This document shows, piece by piece, positions 9,050-18,769 of a stretch of 64,000 nucleotides of DNA (the stretch's first letter is position 1; each line of letters begins with the position of its first letter). The notes under the pieces are model-generated. The model saw only the letters and a program-made list of their open reading frames with translations, had not been told where the DNA came from and ran no database searches. The stretch comes from Bordetella genomosp. 8. GTDB taxonomy: Bacteria; Pseudomonadota; Gammaproteobacteria; Burkholderiales; Burkholderiaceae_B. Where the stretch lies: NCBI RefSeq assembly GCF_002119685.1, contig NZ_CP021108.1:372001-436000 (forward strand), written 5' to 3'. Both the position numbers and the translations under genes were made by a program.

Positions 9050-9234
9050 TCACTGCGTGGCCGGTGTAGCGGTGCCTGCCGGGGCGGCTTCCGCATCCCG
9101 CATTTCATCGACCGGATTGCTCGACGGCAGATGCTTATCGTGGATGCAGGCGCTTCCTGCGGTGGGCTTTCCGGACAGCGGGCGAGCGATGCGGCTGCTC
9201 TGCCGATGCCGGTCACTTCACCGGCCGTGGCCGA

Positions 9235-9468
9235 TTACCACTGCATGCCGGTGTAGCGGCCGGTCTGCTGTTGCGCACGGCTCATCGTGTCTTGCACTTC
9301 TTCGATGAAGTTGAAGAAGGCACCAACACCATGGGCCACGGCGCGGGCGGCGCGCTTGACGGCGTTGACGGGATGGGCGGCGGGTTGCGTGTTCAAGGTG
9401 TTCTCCAGGATGTCGCGTTCGAGGGCGTCGGTAAGACGAAGATTCTGGTTCAGGGCGATATTGGTCAT
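9235..9468 (-). CDS. Small conserved-looking protein of unknown function, 77 aa
   Basis: I do not recognise the family. The 77-residue product starts MTNIALNQNLRLTDALERDI and ends TGRYTGMQW, with an amphipathic helix in VNAVKRAARAVAHGVGAFF. No signal peptide or transmembrane segment. Translation is well supported: GGAGA lies five bases before the ATG at 9468, and a TATAAT box lies about 50 bases upstream in a short AT-rich region with several dyads. It is transcribed alone. Likely a small cytoplasmic or regulatory protein; function unknown. Confidence 0.7.
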   Translation of the reverse strand: MTNIALNQNLRLTDALERDILENTLNTQPAAHPVNAVKRAARAVAHGVGAFFNFIEEVQDTMSRAQQQTGRYTGMQW

Positions 9469-9518
9469 GGCGTTCTCCGGACTGCTGTCTACTGCTGTTT
9501 GCCTGCTTGGTGAAAACC

Positions 9519-9548
9519 ATTATAGGGAAAACCCGTAGTGCAACGCAA
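9519..9548 (-). promoter_or_regulatory. Candidate promoter of the 77-aa gene
   Basis: Minus-strand TATAAT (9519-9524) with TTGCGT (9543-9548) at an 18-base spacer. The -10 directly follows a GGGTTTTCCC dyad (9525-9534) and further dyads lie upstream, including TAGGG-n5-CCCTA and paired CAACAA/TTGTTG words up to about 9580, suggesting tight control. Confidence 0.55.
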
Positions 9549-9857
9549 CAAATATTAGGGGTTTACCCTAGGGTTGTTGTAATAAGACACGACATGAACC
9601 CGGATTTCTAGCGAATCCTTTTGTCTTTCAATGACTTACCAGTGTGCGCCGGCGACCCGGGCGTGTGGCGCGGAGGCCGGCGGGCGGGCCGCGGCGCTCC
9701 GGAATGCGGTTGTCCGGCCCGCCGCCTTCCCACGTCCATCCTATGGAATACGCCCCCGCCCCGGCCGGGGATCCCGGCGGGATGTAGGGCACAATAGCCA
9801 ATTCCTCCAACCCCTCCGCCACGCTCAGCCTGGCCCTCTCCATAAGACCCGGCGTCC
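9549..9857. other. Intergenic region before the CoA-transferase gene
   Basis: About 310 bases. The left 35 bases carry the AT-rich dyads attributed to the 77-aa gene. The rest is GC-rich, with no clear promoter for the gene starting at 9858 and no gene. Confidence 0.5.
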
Positions 9858-11087
9858 ATGTCCACTCGTCCTGCTCCGCTCACCGGCATCCGCGTTCTAG
9901 ACCTGACGCGCGTCCTTGCCGGACCCTGGTGTACCCAGAACCTCGCCGACCTGGGCGCCGAAGTCATCAAGATCGAACGGCCGGGCAACGGCGACGACAC
10001 GCGCGGCTGGGGGCCTCCCTATCTGCGGGACGCGGACGGCAATGACACGACGGAGGCGGCGTATTACCTGTCCGCCAACCGCAACAAGCTGTCGGTGGCG
10101 CTGGACATCGCGTCCCAGCGCGGTGCGGAGCTGGTGCGCCAGCTGGCATTGCAGAGCGATATCCTGGTCGAGAACTTCAAGGTGGGTGGGCTGCGCAAAT
10201 ACGGCCTGGACTACGAAAGCCTGAGCCAGGCCAATCCGCGCCTGATCTATTGCTCGATCACCGGCTTCGGCCAGACCGGCCCCTACGCCAGCCGCCCCGG
10301 CTACGACTTCATGATCCAGGGCATGGGTGGGCTGATGAGCATCACCGGCGAACGCGACGACCTGCCCGGCGGCGGTCCGCAGAAAGCCGGCGTGGCGGTG
10401 GCCGACCTGATGACGGGGATGTATTCCGCCACGGGCATCCTGGCGGCGCTGTTCGAGCGCGAGCGCAGCGGCCTGGGCCAGCATCTGGACATGGCCCTGC
10501 TGGACTGCCAGGTCGCCATGCTGGCCAACCAGAATCTGAACTACATGACGTCCGGCACGGCGCCGCGCCGCGCGGGCAATGCGCACCAGAATCTCGTGCC
10601 CTACCAGGTCTTCGCCGTCAGCGACGGGCACATGATCGTGGCGGTGGGCAACGATAGCCAGTTCCGCGCCTATTGCGGCGTCATCGGCCTGCCCGAACTG
10701 GCCGACGACCCCCGCTTTGCCACCAATCCCAAGCGGGTCGTGAATCGGGACGTGCTGGTTCCCATCCTGGTCGAGCGCATGGCCCTGGGCGAGCGCGACC
10801 GCTGGCTGGCGGAATTGGAATCCGTTGGCGTCCCGGCGGGGCCGATCAATACGCTGGAGCAGGTCTATGAAGATCCCCAGGTGCGGTTCCGGCAGATGCG
10901 CCGTGAATTGCCCCATCCGGTGGCCGGCACCGTACCGATAGGCGCGAGTCCCCTGCGCTTTTCCGGCAGCCCGGTGGAGTACCGCCGGCCGCCGCCCATG
11001 CTGGGCGAGCATACCGAGCAGGTGCTGCGCGACCGGCTGGGCCTGACGGACAGCGACATCCAGGCGCTGGCGGGCGGCGGCCGGTAG
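9858..11087 (+). CDS. CaiB/BaiF-family (class III) CoA transferase
   Basis: 409 residues, full length for the family. Class III enzymes transfer CoA between carboxylic acids via an aspartyl thioester; the probable catalytic residue is D150 in GYDFMIQGMGG, equivalent to Asp169 of formyl-CoA transferase. The N-terminal LDLTRVLAGPWCTQNLADLGA and ANRNKLSVALD motifs are typical. A 3-hydroxyacyl-CoA dehydrogenase gene follows in the same direction after 113 bases, so the pair may act in one acyl-CoA pathway; substrate unknown. Confidence 0.92.
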   Translation: MSTRPAPLTGIRVLDLTRVLAGPWCTQNLADLGAEVIKIERPGNGDDTRGWGPPYLRDADGNDTTEAAYYLSANRNKLSVALDIASQRGAELVRQLALQSDILVENFKVGGLRKYGLDYESLSQANPRLIYCSITGFGQTGPYASRPGYDFMIQGMGGLMSITGERDDLPGGGPQKAGVAVADLMTGMYSATGILAALFERERSGLGQHLDMALLDCQVAMLANQNLNYMTSGTAPRRAGNAHQNLVPYQVFAVSDGHMIVAVGNDSQFRAYCGVIGLPELADDPRFATNPKRVVNRDVLVPILVERMALGERDRWLAELESVGVPAGPINTLEQVYEDPQVRFRQMRRELPHPVAGTVPIGASPLRFSGSPVEYRRPPPMLGEHTEQVLRDRLGLTDSDIQALAGGGR

Positions 11088-11200
11088 GCCGTTCCCCACC
11101 TCCGAACGACGACAAGACTCGCACAAGACTCGCGGTCGCCGCGCGCCCGGTCCGCCGGGCCGCGCGATGGCTCACCAATCACATGCAGGAGACCAACATC

Positions 11201-12718
11201 ATGGCAGGGACCATCAACATCATCGGCATCGTGGGCGCGGGCGCCATGGGGCGCGGCATCGCACAGATCGCGGCCCAGGCGGGCCTGACCGTGCGCCTGT
11301 ACGACACCAGCGCGGACGCGGTGGCGGCGGCGCGGACCAGCCTGCAGCAGACCTGGGCCAAGCTGGCCGAAAAAGGCAAGCTGACGCCCGATGCCGCACG
11401 GCAGGCCCTGGACCGCATCGTGCCCTGCGCGGCGCTGGCGGGCCTGAAGGACTGCCAGTTGATCGTCGAAGCCATCATCGAGCGGCTGGACATCAAGCGC
11501 GACGTCTTCAAGCAGCTGGAAGAGATCGTGGCGGACGATTGCATCCTGGCATCCAATACGTCTTCGCTACTGATCACGGCGATCGCGGCGGCCTGCCGCG
11601 TGCCGGCGCGCGTGGTCGGCTATCACTTCTTCAATCCCGTGCCCTTGATGAAGGTGGTTGAAGTCATCGATGGCCTGCGCAGCGATCCCGCGGCCGGGGA
11701 CGCCCTGATGGAGCTGTCCCGCCGCATGGGCCACACGCCGGTGCGCGCGCGCGACATGCCCGGCTTCATCGTCAACAACGCGGGCCGCGCCATGAGCACC
11801 GAAGGCCTGCGGGTGGCGCAGGAATCGGTCGCCAGCTTCGCCCAGGTGGACGCCATCATGCGCGAGCAGGCCGGCTTCCGCATGGGGCCTTTCGAGTTGC
11901 TGGACCTGACGGCGCTGGACGTCTCGCATCCGGCGATGGAGTCCATCTATCGCCAGTTTTTCGACGAGCCACGCTTCCGGCCGTCGCCCATCACGTCGGT
12001 GCGGCTGGCGGGCGGCCTGCTCGGACGCAAAGTGGGCGAAGGCTTCTATCGCTACCCTGATGGGCAGAAGCAGGTGCCGGCCGAAGCGGCGGCGCCGGCG
12101 CTGCCCGCCGGCTTGAAGGTATGGGTGAGCGGGGTGCATCCGCAGGGGCATGACGCCGTGGCGGGCTTGCTGGATCAGATGGGCGTGCCGCGTGCTTCGG
12201 ACAGCCGCGCCCCGGATGACGCGCTGATCGTCGTGACGCCTTACGGCGAGGACGTCTCCACCGCGGCGTTCACGCAGGATCTGGATCCCGCCCGCACCGT
12301 GGGCGTGGACGCCTTGCATGGCTTCGACCCCAAGCGCCGCCGTACGGTGATGGCCTCGCCGGCCACGCAGCCGCGCTGGCGCGAGGCGGCGCATGCGCTG
12401 TTCGCGTCCGATGGCGCGCCGGTCAGCGTGATCGAGGACTCGCCGGGCTTCGTCGCGCAACGCATCGTCGCCACCATTGTCAACACCGCTTGCGAGATCG
12501 CGCAACAGCGCATCGCTACGCCGCAGGATATCGACAAGGCGGTGACCCTGGGACTGGGCTACCCGGCGGGGCCTTTGGCCATGGGCGATATGCTGGGCGC
12601 CGGGCGCATCCTGGAAATCCTGCGCAATATGCAGCGCGTGACGGGTGACCCGCGCTACCGTCCCAGCCTGTGGCTGCAGCGGCGCGTGCAGCTGAAGATG
12701 TCCTTGCTGGAAGGGTAG
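11201..12718 (+). CDS. 3-hydroxyacyl-CoA dehydrogenase (PaaH/FadB-type)
   Basis: 505 residues starting MAGTINIIGIVGAGAMGRG, with an AGGAG site nine bases before the ATG at 11201; an earlier in-frame ATG at 11183 lies ahead of that site and is rejected. Domain order: Rossmann NAD domain (about 1-190; GAGAMG; VEAIIERLDIKRDVF; GYHFFNPVPLMKVVE), first 3HCDH C-terminal domain (about 190-285), linker, then a second 3HCDH-like domain (about 400-500; DSPGFVAQRIV). It oxidises 3-hydroxyacyl-CoA to 3-oxoacyl-CoA. The duplicated C-terminal layout is that of PaaH-like enzymes. Confidence 0.92.
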   Translation: MAGTINIIGIVGAGAMGRGIAQIAAQAGLTVRLYDTSADAVAAARTSLQQTWAKLAEKGKLTPDAARQALDRIVPCAALAGLKDCQLIVEAIIERLDIKRDVFKQLEEIVADDCILASNTSSLLITAIAAACRVPARVVGYHFFNPVPLMKVVEVIDGLRSDPAAGDALMELSRRMGHTPVRARDMPGFIVNNAGRAMSTEGLRVAQESVASFAQVDAIMREQAGFRMGPFELLDLTALDVSHPAMESIYRQFFDEPRFRPSPITSVRLAGGLLGRKVGEGFYRYPDGQKQVPAEAAAPALPAGLKVWVSGVHPQGHDAVAGLLDQMGVPRASDSRAPDDALIVVTPYGEDVSTAAFTQDLDPARTVGVDALHGFDPKRRRTVMASPATQPRWREAAHALFASDGAPVSVIEDSPGFVAQRIVATIVNTACEIAQQRIATPQDIDKAVTLGLGYPAGPLAMGDMLGAGRILEILRNMQRVTGDPRYRPSLWLQRRVQLKMSLLEG

Positions 12719-12834
12719 GCAGGGGACGCGCAGGGCACCGCGCCCGGAACGGATCGGTGGCCGCGGCAGCCCTGGCGCACGTGCATTGCGCCAACTCGCG
12801 GCCGAAGATCCGCCACGGCAGGCGCATCCCGACC

Positions 12835-13971
12835 TTAGAGCACGACCAGGTTGTCCCGGTGCACCAGTTCCGGCTCGGTCATGCTGCCCAGCAGCGCTTC
12901 GATGCGCGACGAAGGCTGGCGCATGATGCGCCGGGCGTCGGCCGACGAATAGTTCACCAGGCCGCGCGCGCATTCGCGGCCGTCCGCATCCACGCAGGCC
13001 ACGACGTCGCCGCGTTCGAAATCGCCTTGCACGTCGACCACGCCTATCGGCAGCAGGCTCTTGCCTTCCTGCCGCAGCGCGCGCACCGCGCCGTCGTCCA
13101 GGACGACGCGGCCACGCAGGCGCAGATGGTCCGCCAGCCATTGCTTGCGGGCCGACCACACCGGCAGCACGGCGCGCAACTCGCTGCCTATGCATTCGCC
13201 TTGCGACAGGCGCACCAGCACGTCGCGCTCGCGGCCCGATGCGATGACGGTGTGCGCGCCGCTGTGCGCGGCACGCTTGGCCGCCAGCACCTTGGTCAGC
13301 ATGCCGCCGGTGCCGATGCCGCTGCCGGCGCCGCCTGCCATGGCTTCCAATGCCAGGTCGCCAGCCTGCGCATGCGACACGAAGCGGGCATCGGGATGCT
13401 TGCGCGGGTCCGCTTCGTACAGGCCGCGCTGGTCGGTCAGGATGATCAGCGCGTCTGCCTCGATTAGGTTGGTCACCAGCGCGCCCAGCGTATCGTTGTC
13501 GCCGAAACGGATTTCGTCGGTGACCACGGTGTCGTTTTCGTTGACGATGGGCACCACGCCCAGGCGCAGCAGGGCGAACAGGGTGGAGCGCGCATTCAGG
13601 TAGCGGCGACGATCGGCCAGGTCTTCGTGCGTGAGCAGGATCTGCGCCGTGCGCAGGCCATGTTCGGCGAAGGCCGCTTCATAGGCTTGCGCCAATCCCA
13701 TCTGGCCGACCGCGGCGGCGGCCTGCAGTTCATGCATCACCGACGGGCGCTTGCGCCAGCCCAGCCGCGCCATGCCTTCCGCGATGGCGCCGCTGGATAC
13801 CAGCACCAGCTGCCGGCCCTGCTTGCGCAGCGCGGCGATCTGCTGGGCCCAGTGGGCGACGGCGGCGCGGTCCAGGCCGCGGCCCTCGTTGGTGACCAGG
13901 GTGGATCCTACTTTGGCGACCAGCCGGTTGGCGGCGGCGATGACGGATACGGCGTTGGTGTCGGCGGACAT
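12835..13971 (-). CDS. proB: Glutamate 5-kinase with PUA domain
   Basis: 378 residues. An amino-acid kinase domain (1-260; [44 protein letters not shown]) is followed by a C-terminal PUA domain (about 280-375; [13 protein letters not shown]). It catalyses the first step of proline synthesis. It lies 89 bases downstream of obgE in the same direction, the usual rplU-rpmA-obgE-proB order of betaproteobacteria. Confidence 0.95.
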   Translation of the reverse strand: MSADTNAVSVIAAANRLVAKVGSTLVTNEGRGLDRAAVAHWAQQIAALRKQGRQLVLVSSGAIAEGMARLGWRKRPSVMHELQAAAAVGQMGLAQAYEAAFAEHGLRTAQILLTHEDLADRRRYLNARSTLFALLRLGVVPIVNENDTVVTDEIRFGDNDTLGALVTNLIEADALIILTDQRGLYEADPRKHPDARFVSHAQAGDLALEAMAGGAGSGIGTGGMLTKVLAAKRAAHSGAHTVIASGRERDVLVRLSQGECIGSELRAVLPVWSARKQWLADHLRLRGRVVLDDGAVRALRQEGKSLLPIGVVDVQGDFERGDVVACVDADGRECARGLVNYSSADARRIMRQPSSRIEALLGSMTEPELVHRDNLVVL

Positions 13972-14060
13972 GACGAAAGCCGGAACGTAAGCGGGTGGGC
14001 GATTGCCCGTTCGGTTGCCCGTCCGCGCCAGCCGGCGCGGCGGAGGAGTGCGATTATGGC

Positions 14061-15248
<1,188 letters not shown>

Positions 15249-15253
15249 CTAAC

Positions 15254-15284
15254 AAAAAAGCCCTGCCGCACGCGACAGGGCTTT
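15254..15284 (-). terminator. Rho-independent terminator between rpmA and obgE
   Basis: Arms AAAGCCCTG (15257-15265) and CAGGGCTTT (15276-15284) pair perfectly around a 10-base loop. On the minus strand the stem is followed by an uninterrupted T-run (A at 15254-15259). It ends the rplU-rpmA transcript or attenuates reading into obgE. Confidence 0.85.
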
Positions 15285-15312
15285 CTCGTGGTGCGGATCG
15301 GAATGCGCGCGC

Positions 15313-15573
15313 TTATTCGGCGGCGACGATCGATACCGTCTTCTTGTTCAGCGAGCCTTTGGTGCCGAACTGAACCTTGCCGTCGACCAGCGCATACAGC
15401 GTGTGGTCCTTGCCCATGCCGACGTTCACGCCGGCGTGGACACGGGTACCGCGCTGGCGCACGATGATCGAGCCGGCCGGGATCTGTTGACCGCCGTAGG
15501 CCTTGACGCCCAGTCGCTTCGATTCCGAATCGCGACCGTTCCGCGTAGAGCCGCCGCCCTTTTTCTGTGCCAT
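15313..15573 (-). CDS. rpmA: 50S ribosomal protein L27
   Basis: 86 residues with the invariant N-terminus [20 protein letters not shown] and the later [11 protein letters not shown] motif. L27 reaches the peptidyl-transferase centre. It follows rplU by 32 bases and precedes a strong terminator. Confidence 0.97.
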   Translation of the reverse strand: MAQKKGGGSTRNGRDSESKRLGVKAYGGQQIPAGSIIVRQRGTRVHAGVNVGMGKDHTLYALVDGKVQFGTKGSLNKKTVSIVAAE

Positions 15574-15605
15574 TTTTTAGCTCCTGCTATGGATACCGAC
15601 GCGCG

Positions 15606-15917
15606 TCAGGCCGTAATGGCCTCGATGCGGATTTCGGTGTAGTTCTGACGGTGGCCCTGATGCTTCTGATAGTGCTTGCGACGGCGCATCTTGAAGATCG
15701 TGACCTTGTCGTGCCTGCCATGCGCAAGAACGGTCGCCTTGACCACGGCGCCGGAGACGATGGGCGTACCAACCTTCAGCTGGTCGCCTTCGCCCACGGA
15801 CAGAACCTGGTCCAGGGTGATTTCTTGCCCAATGTCAGCAGGTATCTGTTCTACCTTGAGTTTTTCGCCGGCTGCGACACGATACTGCTTGCCGCCGGTT
15901 TTTATGACCGCGTACAT
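15606..15917 (-). CDS. rplU: 50S ribosomal protein L21
   Basis: 103 residues, [20 protein letters not shown] at the N-terminus and [16 protein letters not shown] near the C-terminus, standard for L21. First gene of the rplU-rpmA unit, with AGGA nine bases before the ATG and a near-consensus promoter about 50 bases upstream. Confidence 0.97.
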   Translation of the reverse strand: MYAVIKTGGKQYRVAAGEKLKVEQIPADIGQEITLDQVLSVGEGDQLKVGTPIVSGAVVKATVLAHGRHDKVTIFKMRRRKHYQKHQGHRQNYTEIRIEAITA

Positions 15918-15965
15918 GGGTAAATTCCTATAGGGGTAATTTCAGCGCAAAACGCCGAACTCAGG

Positions 15966-15994
15966 ATTCTAGCCCGGCAGGTCGGGATTGTCAA
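15966..15994 (-). promoter_or_regulatory. Strong sigma-70 promoter of rplU-rpmA
   Basis: Minus-strand TTGACA (15989-15994), 17-base spacer, TAGAAT (15966-15971). The -35 is consensus and the -10 differs at one base, fitting a highly expressed ribosomal protein operon. Confidence 0.85.
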
Positions 15995-16127
15995 AAAGTC
16001 TCGCCGGGGCAATGAGTTACGTGTTGCAGGCGGCCCCCTACCCGGTGCGGCGCGCGACTGGCGCGCCGGGCGTCATCTCCTGGGATGAAGCCGTCTCCCG
16101 CGGCGCGGCGGCATCCGACCGACACCG

Positions 16128-16133
16128 TATAAT
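16128..16133 (+). promoter_or_regulatory. Candidate -10 box of ispB
   Basis: A perfect TATAAT lies 85 bases upstream of the probable ispB start. The 17-base-spaced position upstream is GC-only, so there is no recognisable -35; an activator or another -35 spacing would be needed. Confidence 0.45.
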
Positions 16134-16217
16134 TCGCACGACCCCGGCCGGCTTGCATGGCGGGCGCGGGCCCGCGACATGAGCGTTGGCGCTCGTCTTT
16201 TTCCATCCGGACACGTC

Positions 16218-17183
16218 TTGAATCTCCCCGAGCTTATAGCCCCCGTTGCCGACGACATGAAGGCGGTGGATGCCGTCATCCGCGACCGGCTGAATTCCGA
16301 GGTCGTGCTCATCCGTACCATCGGCGACTACATCGTCGGGGCCGGCGGCAAACGCATGCGTCCGGCGCTGCTCCTCATGATGGCGCGCGCCCTGGGGTAT
16401 GCCGGCACGTCCCACCACACCCTGGCCGCGGTGGTGGAATTCATCCATACCGCCACGCTGCTCCATGACGACGTGGTCGACGAATCCGACCTGCGCCGTG
16501 GCCGGCAGACGGCCAACGCGGTGTTCGGCAATGCGGCCAGCGTGCTGGTCGGCGACTACCTGTATTCGCGTTCCTTCGAAATGATGGTCGACGTCGACTC
16601 GATGCGTGTGATGGCCATCCTGTCGCAGGCCACCACCGTCATCGCGGAAGGCGAAGTCCTGCAACTGCTGAACGTGCACGATCCCGACGTGTCGCAGGAG
16701 CGCTATCTGCAGGTGGTGCGCTACAAGACCGCCAAGCTGTTCGAGGCCGCCGCGCAGGTGGGCGCCGTGCTGGCGGGCGCGACACCGGAACAGGAACAGG
16801 CCGCGGCGGCGTACGGACGCCACATCGGCACCGCGTTCCAGCTGGTGGACGACGTGCTGGATTACGGCGGCGATGCCGCCGCCCTGGGCAAGAACGTGGG
16901 TGACGACCTGCGCGAAGGCAAGCCGACCTTGCCCTTGATCCGCGTCATGGAAGTCGGCACGCCCGCGCAGCAGGCGCTGGTGCGCGCCGCCATCGAAACC
17001 GGCCACGCGGACTTCGAAGGCGTCGCCGCCGCCATCCATGCCACCGACGCCTTGCAGCACGCCATGGAAGCCGCTAACGCCGAAGCGGACTTGGCCCGCC
17101 AGGCACTCGCCGGCTTCCCGATTTCCGTTTATCAGCAAACCCTGCTAGAATTTTGCGCTTTCGCGGTTAACCGCGATCGTTAG
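16218..17183 (+). CDS. ispB: Octaprenyl diphosphate synthase (polyprenyl synthetase)
   Basis: 321 residues from a TTG start. I prefer TTG at 16218 because LNLPELIAPVADDMKAVDAV then aligns with the N-terminus of E. coli IspB; an ATG 13 codons upstream (16179) is the alternative. Both aspartate-rich motifs are present: LLHDDVVDESDLRRG (first) and LVDDVLDYGGD (second), with GGKRMRP for substrate binding. It makes the ubiquinone side chain. It is divergent from rplU, as in most Burkholderiales. Confidence 0.93.
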   Translation: MNLPELIAPVADDMKAVDAVIRDRLNSEVVLIRTIGDYIVGAGGKRMRPALLLMMARALGYAGTSHHTLAAVVEFIHTATLLHDDVVDESDLRRGRQTANAVFGNAASVLVGDYLYSRSFEMMVDVDSMRVMAILSQATTVIAEGEVLQLLNVHDPDVSQERYLQVVRYKTAKLFEAAAQVGAVLAGATPEQEQAAAAYGRHIGTAFQLVDDVLDYGGDAAALGKNVGDDLREGKPTLPLIRVMEVGTPAQQALVRAAIETGHADFEGVAAAIHATDALQHAMEAANAEADLARQALAGFPISVYQQTLLEFCAFAVNRDR

Positions 17184-17246
17184 TGCCTCGGTTGCGGTAA
17201 TTGATCGGAGTTTCGATCATGTCCTCGCAGTCGATAACGCTAAGAA

Positions 17247-17324
<78 letters not shown>

Positions 17325-17342
17325 TCAAGTGGTCGAATTCCG

Positions 17343-17377
17343 GAGCCAGATCAGTCATACGCTGATCTGGCTCTTTT
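17343..17377 (+). terminator. Rho-independent terminator of the tRNA-Pro gene
   Basis: Twelve-base perfect stem GAGCCAGATCAG (17343-17354) / CTGATCTGGCTC (17362-17373), seven-base loop, then TTTT. It insulates the tRNA transcript from the convergent membrane-protein gene ending at 17394. Confidence 0.88.
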
Positions 17378-17393
17378 CATTTGCGCAGCGCCT

Positions 17394-18398
17394 TCAGCCG
17401 CGCGGGTTTTCGGCAACGCGCTCGACGCGCTGCGTGCCCACCGCCTTCGGCGGTATGCGCACCGACAATATCATCGCGGCGGCCAGGGTGAACACCGTGA
17501 ATCCCAGCGACCAGGAAATCGGTATCTTGTAGAGGTCGATGAGCAGCATCTTCGCGCCGATGAACACCAGGATGACGGCCAGCCCATACGAGAGCAGATG
17601 GAAGCGCTCGTGCATGCCCGCCAGCAGGAAGTACATCGCCCGCAGGCCCAGGATCGCGAATACGTTGGACGTGAGCACGATGAACGGGTCGGTCGTGATG
17701 GCGAAGATCGCCGGGATCGAATCCACGGCAAACACGACGTCGACCACGCCGATGATCAGGATCACCACGAGCAGCGGCGTTGCGGCCTTGACGCCATTGA
17801 CCATCGTGAAGAACTTCTCGCCGTCGTAATCGGGCGCGATCTTCATGTGCCTCTTGATCCAGCGCAGCGCCGGATTATCCGAGAGGTCGGACTCCTCGCC
17901 CGCGGCGCGCCACATCTTGATCCCGGTGAACAGCAGGAAGGCGCCGAACACGTACATCAGCCAGTGGAATCGAACGATGAGCCATGCGCCGATCAGGATC
18001 ATGATGGCGCGCAGGACCAATGCGGCAAGTATGCCGATCATCAGCGCCCGTTTCTGGAACACCGCCGGCACGGCGAAGTAGCTGAAGATCATCAGGAAGA
18101 CAAAAATATTGTCCACCGCGAGCGCCTTCTCGACCAGGTAGCCGGTGACGAACTGCAGCGCCTTGGCATTGGCGAGCTCCCGCGCGACGGGGTCGGCGCC
18201 GGCGCCGCCGAGATACCACCACAGCCAGCCGACGAACAGGAAGGATACGGCCACCCATATGAGCGACCAGATGGTGGCTTCACGCATGCTGACGGCATGC
18301 GAGCCCTGGCGGTTGAGTGCGAAGAAATCGATCGCGAGCGCGACGAGTACGAAGGCCGTGAACAGCGTCCACAGCAAGGGGGTTCCGATGGAGATCAT
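17394..18398 (-). CDS. TerC/Alx-family membrane protein, probable manganese exporter
   Basis: 334 residues with about nine hydrophobic segments and the TerC hallmarks FVFLMIFSYFAVP, VDVVFAVDSIPAIFAIT (acidic residues inside membrane helices) and FAILGLRAMYFLLAG. Length and layout match E. coli Alx (321 aa). The start at 18398 has GAGAGG nine bases upstream, and the leader contains a yybP-ykoY riboswitch, which points to Mn2+-controlled expression. Alx/TerC proteins are linked to manganese export and metal-loading of exported enzymes; the substrate here is inferred from the riboswitch. Other TerC members are linked to tellurite resistance. Confidence 0.92.
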   Translation of the reverse strand: MISIGTPLLWTLFTAFVLVALAIDFFALNRQGSHAVSMREATIWSLIWVAVSFLFVGWLWWYLGGAGADPVARELANAKALQFVTGYLVEKALAVDNIFVFLMIFSYFAVPAVFQKRALMIGILAALVLRAIMILIGAWLIVRFHWLMYVFGAFLLFTGIKMWRAAGEESDLSDNPALRWIKRHMKIAPDYDGEKFFTMVNGVKAATPLLVVILIIGVVDVVFAVDSIPAIFAITTDPFIVLTSNVFAILGLRAMYFLLAGMHERFHLLSYGLAVILVFIGAKMLLIDLYKIPISWSLGFTVFTLAAAMILSVRIPPKAVGTQRVERVAENPRG

Positions 18399-18406
18399 CG
18401 TAACGA

Positions 18407-18413
18407 GCCTCTC
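18407..18413 (-). promoter_or_regulatory. Shine-Dalgarno region able to pair with the riboswitch 5' end
   Basis: Minus-strand GAGAGGC includes the ribosome binding site of the TerC-family gene. It is exactly complementary to GCCTCTC at the very 5' end of the leader (18589-18595), directly before the aptamer core. Confidence 0.65.
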
Positions 18414-18448
18414 AGCCCAACCGGCAACGTATGGGCGACAAATTGTCT

Positions 18449-18595
18449 GGGATCCTCGCCAGTCTTGCCGCCCGGAACACCTGGATTCCGAGTCACGGCA
18501 CCGAACACTGGTGGCTGCCAGCCCACCAGTGCCGTAATGACGGCACCGTGTCACAACGCACATGGGCGTCGTGTCAGCTACTCCCTTTGAGAGGC
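18449..18595 (-). promoter_or_regulatory. yybP-ykoY manganese riboswitch
   Basis: The minus-strand leader carries the class signatures in order: CAAAGGGAGTAGC (18577-18589; consensus AAGGGGAGUAGC), GTCATTACGG (compare GUCAAUUCG), a long central helix with arms CACTGGTG/CACCAGTG, and GGCAAGACT (18463-18471; consensus GCAAGACC). These are the Mn2+-binding junctions L1 and L3 of the class. It precedes a TerC/Alx-type gene, the typical partner. A GCCCA/TGGGC hairpin follows just before the ribosome binding site, so control is probably translational. Exact ends are estimates. Confidence 0.85.
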
Positions 18596-18601
18596 GATTG
18601 C

Positions 18602-18630
18602 ATTTAATCAAACATCGAACATGTCGTCAA
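18602..18630 (-). promoter_or_regulatory. Candidate promoter of the riboswitch-TerC transcript
   Basis: Minus-strand TTGACG (18625-18630), 17-base spacer, TTAAAT (18602-18607). The predicted transcription start, near 18595, coincides with the first bases of the riboswitch leader, which supports both calls. Confidence 0.6.
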
Positions 18631-18656
18631 CGCATGGAGCGTGGGCTGCTGGAGGA

Positions 18657-18672
18657 CCATACGTCCGTATGG
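18657..18672. promoter_or_regulatory. Perfect operator-like palindrome upstream of tam
   Basis: CCATACG (18657-18663), two-base centre, CGTATGG (18666-18672). It lies about 100 bases before tam and just upstream of the divergent TerC promoter. The form resembles TetR- or MerR-type operators, but no regulator gene is adjacent. Confidence 0.5.
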
Positions 18673-18769
18673 ACGCATGCATCGGGAGGGGATCGTGGCC
18701 GAGTCAAGCGCCTGCAAGCAAGCCGGCGGTATCATCGGAATCCTTCCGGCAACCCGTGGAGCAGGCGCG

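Larger units (their letters stand above)
8668..9234. other. Gene-poor stretch with a long palindrome and CTGC-rich direct repeats
   Basis: About 570 bases without a convincing gene. It holds a 21-base-arm inverted repeat (8894-8949), a CTGC-rich segment with a 17-base direct repeat (8950-9060) and otherwise unremarkable sequence. Open frames crossing it have low-complexity products and no ribosome binding sites. Confidence 0.6.

Noticed and set aside
8950..9060. CTGC-rich repeats as a CRISPR or VNTR array
   Set aside because: Only one 17-base word repeats, twice, without regular spacers or leader; it does not meet either pattern.
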